Source: Pascua guehoae (lineage: Eukaryota; Basidiomycota; Tremellomycetes; Trichosporonales; Trichosporonaceae). From it: a DNA stretch of 64,000 nt. Positions within the stretch are counted from its first letter, which is position 1. Each line of letters starts with the position of its first letter. The stretch is taken from NCBI GenBank assembly GCA_001600415.1, contig BCJX01000015.1, positions 189,382 to 253,381 on the forward strand, in the 5' to 3' direction. The notes below the pieces were generated by a model. It was not told the origin of the DNA. It made no database searches and saw only the letters and a list, made by a program, of their open reading frames with translations. The translations under genes were made by a program, and so were the position numbers. Shown here in pieces: positions 55,286-64,000 of the stretch.

Positions 55286-55809
55286 GGTTTGCTTGTCGTG
55301 TCGCGCGATGTGGATGAGGATGAAGAAGATGGACGAGTGGCCAGAGAATGTGTGCAGGGGAGTTGAGTGGATGTTCATTTCATCTTCACCACAAACGCGT
55401 CTGTCAAGCGCGTCACCCACCGGATACTGCTTTTGAAAATGACACGTCAGTGTGTGCCACGTGGTTGTAGTTGGTAATTTGCTTCCGCCCGCATTCCAGA
55501 AATCAGTCGGCTGTGGATGGGGAAAAGGCGCCAAGCCCTGCCAAAATAAAGCACTCTGCTACACAAGCTACACACCATGCCGTCGACGTGCCAGTCACCA
55601 AATGCACAGACATCTCACCCACCAATTCGAGACAGTGCACTTCACCTCTTGCGTCGTTGGTCCGAGGCTAGCTCGATGCATTCTAAAACCTAACAATTGG
55701 GACGATGAGTCAATGGTCAATGGGGCAAATGGTACGTGGCTACAGACGTGGCAGACCCCCTCTGCGGGTCTCCCAATCCCTTCCCTTCCCTCTTCCTCCT
55801 TTTTATTTT
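55286..55809. other. Upstream region of POB3, 3' flank of next gene
   Basis: 524 bp, no gene seen. Should hold the POB3 promoter (transcription leftward). Confidence 0.5.
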
Positions 55810-56998
55810 TTACTTGGTCCACCCAATATTGGAAAGCTTCTCTGCGAGCTTGCCCGAACTGCGGAGCTCGTCCATTGTCTCGGGCGTGGCGTGGATGGCC
55901 TCACCGCCAATGACCAGCACTGGCGCCTCGTCGAGGTCGTGGCCGAGGCGGGCAAAGATGGCCTGGATAGCTGCCGCATCGGGACGGTTGGCGGTCGCAA
56001 TGTGGGTGGGACGACGGCCCTGCCCGTGACGTGCCGTGATGCCCTCGAGTGCATAGTGAGGCACAGCACGGGTGGCATACCAGAGGACGACGCTGTTGAG
56101 GTGGTTTGCACGGACCGTGTCGAGCCATTCTTGCTCGCGTTCGCTGCCCGTCTCGCCAAGGTGGCGCAATGCGGGGGCGCTGAGGAGGTTGACTGCGTCG
56201 AGCGGCTTGGTCGTGTCGAGCGACGACGAGAGGCGGGCGTAGGGTGTCTCGAGGATAAAGTCTTGAAGTGCAATGAGCTCGTGGGTTGCGGGAATGGGGT
56301 GGGGGTTTGGGCGGCTCGCGCGCGGGTTGGCTGTGGCGTCAGAAGCGTGCCCTTTGTGCATTCCGTTTTCTGGGCGGATTGTTGTCACATGTCACTCGAC
56401 TCGCAGGTCTGTGCGTCTAGACTTTGCTCCGTCACCTTGTAGAGGCCTCATGCCCCCCGAGATGTGCCAAACGAGACAACTCACCAGCAACAACGCGCTT
56501 GGCTTCACGGATCGCCTTGGCCTGCACATGGGGCGGCACAAAGCGCTCGGGGGGTGGGACGTAACGTTGAGGCGAGACGGGGCCGGCAATTGCGTTGGCC
56601 GCCGAGGACATGAGCATAAAGCACGACGTCGCCAGGCAGACAAACACAACAAAGCGGAGGACGGGGCGGGGGATGCGGTTGCCGACACTGGCCATGAGGC
56701 GCGGAGAGAGGGAGAGCATGGGGGGCGAGAAGCGTCTTGAGCTGTGCTTTCCGTGAAATGTTGGCATGTTTGGCCCGCTCGAGTTTGCGGCCTCGACGTC
56801 AATAGTCAACGACGACGGAGGGTTAGCGGTGGTGGCGGAACCAGCCGCCTTGGGAGTGCCAGAGCCCGACGGCGGGTTGACACTGTCGAGGACGGGCGGG
56901 AGGAGGTCGCCCAGGGGACTGAATGTGTTGGGGTCGTATGACCCGTCGTGGGGAGAAGGAGGGGGCGAAAAGAGAATCTTGTGGATGGTCGAGGACAT
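55810..56998 (-). CDS. Membrane-anchored glutaredoxin-fold protein lacking active-site Cys
   Basis: Exons 56998-56485 and 56369-55810 join in frame to 357 aa. Residues 1-110 are cytosolic and Pro/Ser-rich. One membrane helix follows (RFVVFVCLATSCFMLMSSAA, about 115-134), then a Pro-rich stem, giving the type II topology of Golgi/ER monothiol glutaredoxins (yeast Grx6/Grx7). The C-terminal about 100 residues follow the glutaredoxin pattern: NSVVLWYATRAVPHY (beta1 and the active-site turn), a helix, RPTHIATAN, DAAAIQAIFARL, then EAPVLVIGGEAIHA (cis-Pro321 strand-turn) and MDELRSSGKLAEKL (the last helix). The CPYC/CGFS/CPYS site is replaced by RAVPHY, so no catalytic cysteine is present in this domain. 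It is therefore probably a redox-inactive relative. Assignment rests on motif order by eye. Confidence 0.72.
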
Positions 56999-59900
56999 GG
57001 TTGTGCCAAAGTGTCGGAACTGGAATGGGCAGGCTGTACGCAAGTTGTGGTACCCAAGTTGTACGGCTCGAGCGCGCCGTCTGGGTGCGGCAGTGAGAGC
57101 GGGGTGGTGGGTGGTCTGGGTAGGATTGACCGAGTGTTGATCTGGTCTGTGCGCCGAGGGGCCCGCGATGATAGGCAGAGGGGGCCAAAAGAGAATAATA
57201 CAGGGTCGGGGGACAGTCGGGCTGACGCGATCGAGCAAGTTGTGGGCGATGTTGAAACAAGCGAGGGCGCGATGACAGTGTTGGAGATCGATGTTACTGT
57301 AATGGTGTTTTGCTGTGTACGCTCAGTCGTCGTGTTGTGAGCAACAGAGAGAGATGGGAACGGCTGTCCTGTCCTCGAGAAATGGGATGTGCTCAAAAGC
57401 ACGTCCAGATGAAGAGTTTGGGGCAGGCGATGGATAAGGGCGCGCGCTAGTGACGCATTGGTGCAGGATTGGACCAAGACTAGGTGAATGTAAGCCAGGA
57501 GGAGACACGAGGCGTCAAAGAGGCTGCATGTGGCGCGAGGGAGCGCTTGAATGCACGATGCAGCAACAGTTGCAGCAAAGACAGTCGAGACGCCATTTTG
57601 CGCCACCATGCAGCCTTTTCCTGCCGTCACTGCCGGTCCGGTAGGGCGTGTGTGAGTCAGTCCGGCTAGGTGGCGTCTGTCCTTGTGACTGGTGGCGTCG
57701 ACGGTCGAGTGGCCATGGGGTCGTTGGACAGGATACTAGTGCGCCTCGGCCGCTTGCTCGGCCTCCTCTGTTGATCCACTACGGCCGCTACGTTGAACTA
57801 TTATTATGAGCAAAATGTGCACTAGCATGCACTTGGGTGCAAGTTAATGGCTTGGCTGTGGGGCGACCGGGCCCACAGGCTGCGCGAGCACGAGGCGTCC
57901 ACCACTGCCCTGCGCCATGCAGCCAGCAGTGGGCAAGTGAACCACCCAGTCTGGGCCCATATTCAACTGACGCTCTCAGGTCTCAGGACGATAAGACCGT
58001 GTCCGTGAGAGGGGCAAGTGCTTGCGTGTGCTCGTGCGTGCTGATTCACTGCATTCGAAGTAGTAAGAGGACAGAAACAGGCTTTCAAAGGTGTAATTCA
58101 AGGTGAAAAAAAAGGCAAACTGCGCCACCCCCGATAAAATGCTCCACACACAAATGGTGAATGGACCCAAGCTGCCACGCTTGTACGCTTGCACCACTCT
58201 GCACACCGCATTGGATTGCGCGCTTGCGGCATGAGTGGTGCTGTACCTGTTCGGGCGATATGGCTGGCTCGAGGGAATTTTTTTGAATAATGAAACAAAA
58301 CCCCGCGCCACCCACCAAGGCACACCTTAGACCAGGTTTATTCAGAGCTAATTTAACATCGTCCCTCGCCCCGCCTCGAGGGTGAGAATGGCGGGGCAAG
58401 CCGAGCAGACGGGGGCGGGGTGCGACTGAAGTGTCTGGTGGCTTGGGCTCTCCATATGGAGCAGGGAAGACATGACCAGAGACGGCTGATGGCTCACTTG
58501 ATTTGCTCACTTGCTGGTGGCTAGCTGATGCTTGTGTTCGCGCTAGCTGATGCTTGTGTTCGCGCTCCTGTTCACCAAGGCCGCGCCTCGGGCCCATTCG
58601 CGCCTCGCATTCAAATGTCTCGCACGCTTCGGCCGCTTACAACCTTCGAGTCTGTTAGCGGATCGCTGCTTCCCATGTTCGCATCTGTATTCCTGTGTTC
58701 GCATCTGTACTCCAGATCGCCCAAAGCGCCGTTCCACCTTGCGGTGCAACGCATCGGAGATCGAAGATCGCACCGCGGCACGTGCAGACGAGGCCGAACG
58801 CGGCGGGAGCACCATGGCCCAACGCTGCATTTGGAAGCTGCCGTAGGCCCGATTGCCTTACGTACATGCTTCTGAACTGCCCCATGCGGCCCAGCAATGC
58901 ATCCGTTTCGTGTCAGTACGGCATCGGACACATGTCAACAGTCGGGAAACAGAGTTCACCCTGTGGTTGGGTCTACAGGATGCTTCCATTGTCTATTCAC
59001 AACAGAAGTTACCGGTACGCCCTTGGCGAACACCAACACGCACACCTGTGCATCCGAGCACTGCCCCCGCGCACGCGGAGCACCCCATGTGTGGGCGTTT
59101 CAAGCGCGTCTCGGGCCGGCGTGCCGGGCATTCGGACCTAAACGTTCAAGCTCGCGTACGAATCACGTCAAAACACCACCCCAGAAACTGTAAATGCGCC
59201 ACTTGGTCGCCTTGGGTGACACGTTTGTGACGTCGCAAAGACCACGGACCGCACATGCCTCGCCTCAAACGTCCGGCGTGCGGCGTCGGCGTGTGTGTCA
59301 GGAAGCGATGGCGGGCCGGTGCATGCCTGGCCATGCCGGCCGCCGGGGTACTCACGCCTGAACGAGGCGCAGCAAGCGGGCCGTGGAATGTACGCGCGAC
59401 ACACAAAGGTTCCGCTTGCATTCAGTCCGTGTCGCACGCGTGAATGTGTATTGCTCTTCGTGTTTGTCTCGTGTCGGTGGTGTCCGCTGTCTTGCAGCGC
59501 TGCCGAGTACCATACATGACACAAATAGCACCCGACCCGAGCACGACGGCCACAGACACCCGGGCCCCCGGCGGCATTCACGGTGGTGACCATGATATGC
59601 AGAGTGTGTCGAAAAGGACTGCAAGAGGCGCAGGGTGAGATTTGTCTTGCGCTGCCGAACGCTCATCTGCACCATGCACCAGCTTTGAGCTACATACATG
59701 CCACGGCATCCCGGCGCGCCGGCGCGCGCCGGCGCCCCTCACAGTCCTTGTCGATACGCTCTGTAACTGATGCGACAGCCGTGTGCTCGGTGACACCAGT
59801 GTGCGACGAGACAACGTGTGGCGCGGTGCGGCGCCTGAATCTTCGGCTGCCAAGAAGTCTCAAGGCGAGTTTGTTGATGCGCCCATGAGGTAGACGACAG

Positions 59901-60448
59901 TCGGCGCTTGCTTTGCAGGCCGCGGCTGCGTTGCCCGGGGCCTTGACCTTCTTTCGTCCCTTCTTTCGTTGCCTGCCCCGAGATGCCCCATACCACCGAA
60001 GATCGCCATGTAACAATTCCAAACACGCTCTCCGGCGCTGCTCCCCATTCCGTTTGTCCGAGGATGAGGGCTGAGGCCAGGCTTCAAGATGCGTTCCAAG
60101 TGAATAGGAACGAGGGTATCGCTGACATGCTGCTGACGAGGCCCAGGGGCTAACAGCTATGTCTAGAATCAGACCGCAGGATCCATTATCAATAACCCGG
60201 TGTCGGAGTTGCTGCTGGACACCTCATTGGAGACCTCACGGGAGACTACTGGCAGTAGCCGAGATGCAAGTGTGGCAGGGCGCAGCTGCGTTTAGTTCTG
60301 TATTCCACCTATGTGCTACAGGATGACATCCACGGCCGTGGGGACCCAGGGCCGCAGCCACTGGTCGCTCTCTGCGGCCAGGTGCTTGGTGCCTCACTGC
60401 TCGGGTTGTGAGCTGGTTCCGTTCACTTCGTCTGCTGCCAGTTCCTGC
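56999..60448. other. Long intergenic region
   Basis: 57000-57630 is the GA-rich (on the plus strand) upstream region of the glutaredoxin-like gene; its open minus-strand frame is compositional. 57630-60448 has no supportable gene. Features: tandem AGCTGATGCTTGTGTTCGCG (58524-58565), TGTTCGCATCTGTA reiteration (58676-58712), GCGCCGGCGCGCG palindrome-rich stretch (59715-59735). Confidence 0.45.
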
Positions 60449-61765
60449 CTACAATCCCCTCTCACGGCCATCACGCCACACCATCCCGCGCGGGGAGAGC
60501 ACGCCGTCGAGCACAAAGTCGGTGTCTGTGACTGGCACAGGCTCGTCGATGACCTGCGGCTCGAGCGCGAGCGCGACTGGGCGGTGAGTAGAGGTCAGGC
60601 AGGAGGTGTGGGCCGGCGGGGCAGAAGCCGAGCGACATGGTACACGCACCCAGGACAGGGCGGCGCTTGGCTGCGGCGTATTTTGCCAGGAAAGTGTCGT
60701 AGAATGCCTTGCCGCGTCCCATCTGCTGGGTCAGCACAGTGTTGCGGGGATACAGATGTAGACGTACACGGTTACATGATGCGTCGAATGCCACGCCGGG
60801 GACGAGGATGAGGTCGAGTGGCGCGGCGGAGGGGTCCATTACTGCTGTCAGTCGAAGCCACTTTGGGATAACGGGGCATGGCACAGGTGCTGGCCCTGAG
60901 GCAGCCTTTGCAGCATGCCTGGACTTTGCCGAACAGTTCATCTGTGAAAGCCGTCACCGTGACACCACCTCAGCCTGGGGCGCACATCGACACACTCGGG
61001 CCTCAACTTCCCCACACCCCACTCACCGTCCTCGCGCTCCCCACCGTCTGCGTCTCGCCGCGCAGTCCCCGGGTCGAGGATCCCCCACTTGTCGAGTGGG
61101 CACGCCTCGAGGTCCGCGGGCGAGTACAGCCGCAGCATGTGCATGAGCGGCGTGTCGGCGCCCGGTTGGCTCGCGGCTGGCGGGAGGTAGGGTGTGTACA
61201 GTGTCTTGCCGGCTGAGGTCAGTGAGAATCAACACGAGAGGCGCTGAGGAGCGGTACAGGTGAGGAGGAGGATGTTCTGTTGACGCCAACGATGGGACAT
61301 TCGGGCTAGTGCCGTGGAGAGAGGTCACATTCCGACCTGAGAGGTAGACACAGCAGGCAAAGTGGCTCGGTCGACAAGGGTGGAATATGGTTGACAAGAG
61401 GTGAGATTCTCCAGCAAAGGGCAAACGGGCCAGCCACAATGTTCACCACCACAACGACGAGATACGCACATGCCAGAATGTCCGCGACAATATCGCCCGT
61501 CCGCAGCTCCCCCTTGGCCATGGAGAGGTAGCACGCGATGTTATTTGCATTCTTGTAAAACGGCTGCTGGGACAGAATACGTGCCACCGCCAGAGCTGGG
61601 CGTCAGCGTGGGCTACGAACTTGCAGCCGTCTCCAGCAGTCGGACAATCATAAATGACGTACACTGCGAGGCGAGGTCCTGCTCGGGGATGGCACGCAGC
61701 GTGCGGAGCATGCCCTTGCGGAGCGCGGCCTTGCGCGCGAACACGGCGGACATGTCTGAGGACAT
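60449..61765 (-). CDS. FAU1: 5-formyltetrahydrofolate cyclo-ligase
   Basis: Six exons (61765-61663, 61595-61470, 61212-61027, 60841-60768, 60725-60650, 60576-60449) join in frame to 230 aa, the normal family length (yeast Fau1, 211). The ATP-dependent enzyme converts 5-formyl-THF to 5,10-methenyl-THF, returning stored folate to the one-carbon pool. Landmarks: FARKAALRKGMLRTLRAI (N-terminal R-K-x-x-R), NNIACYLSMAKGELRT (Y-L-S-x-x-x-E-x-x-T), GKTLYTPYLPP, WGILDPG, DLILVPGVAFDASCNRQMGRGKAFYD (the V-P-G-x-A-F-D...G-x-G-x-x-x-Y-D signature, spanning an intron) and LALEPQVIDEPVPVTDTDFVLDGVL (with D-x-x-L/V-D-x-V). The fourth intron (60767-60726) is 42 nt, a multiple of three and stop-free. Divergent from aminodeoxychorismate synthase. 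Confidence 0.95.
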
Positions 61766-62161
61766 GGGATTGGAATCGATCGTCTGTTGTGGACAATGGC
61801 CTTGTTGTCAACAGGCCGTCGGCGTGAGAGGGATGAGTACAGAGACGTAGGTGGTCATTACGGCCGAGACGGAGAGTGTAGAGGTCAGTTTGGTGCCTAG
61901 ATCCGGCGGAGTAGGTAGAAACGCGGGGACTCCACATTTCCAGTGTCCAATTCGATGAATGATCATCACGGGGCTCGACGCCAAGATCCAACTTTTTTCC
62001 ACAAACATCAAATCCTCATCATCGTTGCCGCTACGTCACTTTGCTCTCGCAACATCAACCTGCTTGGCCCAGGAAGTGCATAGCTGGGGTCTCCAGACCT
62101 CAATCTACCTTGTCTCCAGCATTGTTACCTGGCAATTGACGTCCCGGCTCCACTGCCCAGC
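61766..62161. promoter_or_regulatory. Bidirectional promoter of the folate gene pair
   Basis: 396 bp between the ATG of the cyclo-ligase (minus) and the ATG of aminodeoxychorismate synthase (plus). No other gene fits in between. No defined operator could be recognised by eye. Confidence 0.6.
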
Positions 62162-64000
62162 ATGGCGACCCCGCTGCCCCCGCTCCCGCGCACCGTCATC
62201 ATCGACTACTATGACTCGTGTATGTATCCCTTTACCTGCCTTTGGCGACTCGCATACTGACGGAAAGACACAAACAACCTCCTCATCCTGTTCACGCAGC
62301 TGTACTCGGATGCCGAGGTGTTACGCAAGGTTGTCGTGATCAAGGCCGACAAATACGACTGGTACGAGAGCCCCCGAGATGGTGCACGTCCAGAGCTCAG
62401 CTCACTGCTTCAGGCCCACGTTCCAGCGCGATGTCGTTCCCAACATTGACTGTGTCATTCTCTCTCCCGGACCAGGCCGGCCAGACAAGCCCACCGTGAG
62501 TCGGCGTGAACCCCGCTGGGTCCATCTGGCCGAGGCTGACGTCAGGACATTGGCTTTGCGCTCGAGCTGCTGCGTGCGCATCCCGTGCCCATTCTCGGCG
62601 TCTGCCTGGGACACCAAGCGATTGGTGTGGCGTTTGGAGGAAAGGTGAGTGTAACTTGTGTGTGGAGGAGTTGGAATCGTCGTGTGCCACCCACTGCCCA
62701 GCTTGCACAACCGCGCTGAGCGATATCCGGCGGCATGCAACGCTCCCAGGCACTAACGAGCACAGATCATCAACACGCCCAAGATTACCCACGGCCATGT
62801 CGTCCGCGTCGTACCCGTCTCACCCCCCGTTGGTCCGTTTGCGTCCCCGCTCTGGTCACAGGAGGCCAACGCCGGCTTCGATGTTGTGGTCTACAACTCG
62901 CTCGCGGTCGACCCCGAGAGTAAGCCGCATCGCAAAGCTCCGAGCACCGCCGACAACAACAACTGACACCAGCCCTCCCTGCCGAGCTCGAGGTGACGGC
63001 CTGGTCGGACCCGCGCAACGGCTCGGCACCCACAATCCAGGGCTTGAAGCACCGCACCCTCCCCATCTGGGGAGTACAGTACCACCCCGAGGTACGCCGC
63101 GGCCGTAACCAATCCCTCCAATTGAGTCGCACTGACGGCAGTCCATTTCGTCGACGCGAGGTGTCGACCTCCTGCGCATCTTTGTCGAGCAGGTCCACGC
63201 CCACCACGGCGCGCCGCCAGTCTACCCCCGTCTCGAGACGCAGCTCGTCCGCGCGTGCACGTACCGCGTCGCCGCGAGTGCGGCCCCGACACGTGCCGCG
63301 TCCCCGGCTGCAGACGCGCCCAAGGCAGAGGGACGTCTGCAGCTCGTGGAGCGGCGTTTCGGGTCGGTGGGCAAGAATCTCGAAACCGCGCACATCTACG
63401 AGCGCGTCGTCCGTAGCGACGCGGGACGTGTCGGCGAGATCTGGCTGGATGGAAAGAGCGTGCGTCCTACGGCCAAGCTCCACAGAACTGACTCCCTAGC
63501 CATCGCGCCCGACGACGACATCGCTCGCCGCGCCCCGCTTCGTCTTGACCTACTGCCTCGCGTCCCGGACAGTGACGCTGTACACGCCTTCTCGTGCGCC
63601 CGTTACCCTGAGCCTCGGGTATGACGATACGTTCTGGGCGTGGTTCAGTGCCGGCCAGGAGGCGCTTGCGAGCCGCACCACGGGGGCGGCTGGTGGTTTC
63701 CGAGGTGGCTGGACCGGCTGGTTCACATATGAGATGAAGGAGGAGAGCCTGGCCGGGTACAGACGCCCCGGTGCGGCGAGACGGCGCGCCGACGGAGTCG
63801 ACGCGCTGTGGGCATGGGTCGACGCGCTGGTCGAGCGCGAGGAGGACGGGACCTGGGCAACGCGCGGGGTGGTCGCGGACGGTGTCGTGGGCGGCGACCC
63901 GATGCTGGACTGGCTCGCCGCCAACGGTGTGACTCTGGGCTTGTCTCCCGAGGCGTTTGACACCTACACCCATCGTGTCGAAGAGACACTCACGGCGCCG
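62162..64000 (+). CDS. ABZ1: Aminodeoxychorismate synthase, bifunctional, truncated by window end
   Basis: Exons 62162-62219, 62268-62361, 62414-62495, 62546-62644, 62766-62919, 62973-63091, 63142-63459 and 63500 to the end join in frame; about 475 residues are visible. The N-terminal glutamine amidotransferase domain has IIDYYDSYTNNLL (with D-S-Y-T-x-N), [26 protein letters not shown] (nucleophile Cys98), KITHGHV and WGVQYHPES (His200, Glu202 of the triad). The following region (RLVERRF-like linker then [33 protein letters not shown]) begins the chorismate-binding synthase domain, whose GFGxG-G-S catalytic core lies beyond the window. Fungal Abz1 fuses both activities and makes 4-amino-4-deoxychorismate from chorismate and glutamine for p-aminobenzoate and folate. 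WFTYEMK in place of anthranilate-synthase features and the fused order favour ADCS over Trp2/Trp3. Confidence 0.93.

Noticed and set aside
57000..57630. Upstream extension of the glutaredoxin-like protein, or a separate minus-strand gene
   Set aside because: Open frames there are Ser/Pro/Thr-rich by composition; the ATG at 56998 has good context and no exon chain could be built further upstream.

Overview
This window is nuclear DNA from a fungus, most likely a basidiomycete yeast of the Tremellomycetes (Trichosporonales-like). That placement is inference. It rests on GC-rich coding sequence, many introns of about 37-110 nt with GTGAGT/GTAAGT donors and CTGAC/CTAAC branch points, pyrimidine-rich leaders, intron-containing tRNA genes, and fungal families such as Pob3, Lyc1-like and Iah1-like proteins. 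There is nothing prokaryotic or viral. Two runs of N (3409-3645 and 36751-36940) are assembly gaps inside simple repeats.

Layout. 1-11211 is gene-poor: a probable secreted-protein gene on the minus strand (about 551-1500), a proline/glutamine-rich coiled-coil protein (5594-7643) with a possible alternative first exon at 4324, and a repeat-rich stretch (7990-10440) with a hairpin-like inverted-repeat element at 8731-8911. 11212-21930 holds a ZIP metal transporter, a degenerate protein-kinase-fold protein, a large MFS drug/H+ antiporter and NAD(P)H-hydrate epimerase. 22246-27455 holds tRNA-Glu, tRNA-Ile and a secreted GH115 alpha-glucuronidase. 29489-36397 holds an F-box-like protein, an Iah1-type SGNH esterase, a beta-lactamase-fold esterase and a Lyc1-like acetyltransferase. 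37890-45708 holds a small Cys4 protein, a CinA-C amidohydrolase, an SDR oxidoreductase, two tRNA-Gly genes and a secreted SH3b-like protein. 45709-49250 is repeat-bearing intergenic DNA. 49251-56998 holds an arrestin-like protein, a second tRNA-Ile, FACT subunit Pob3 and a membrane-anchored glutaredoxin-fold protein without active-site cysteines. 60449-64000 is a divergent pair: 5-formyl-THF cyclo-ligase and aminodeoxychorismate synthase (cut by the window end).

How the genes relate. Most are independent housekeeping or catabolic genes, as expected in a fungus. The clear functional pairing is at the right end, where a folate-salvage and a folate-synthesis gene start 396 bp apart and probably share a promoter. 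NAD(P)HX epimerase and CinA-type deamidase both concern nicotinamide nucleotide repair or salvage but lie 18 kb apart. GH115, the esterases and the transporters suit a saprotrophic lifestyle.

Exon boundaries below were derived by hand from splice consensus and reading-phase continuity; every multi-exon model given as complete closes in frame. No database search was possible.
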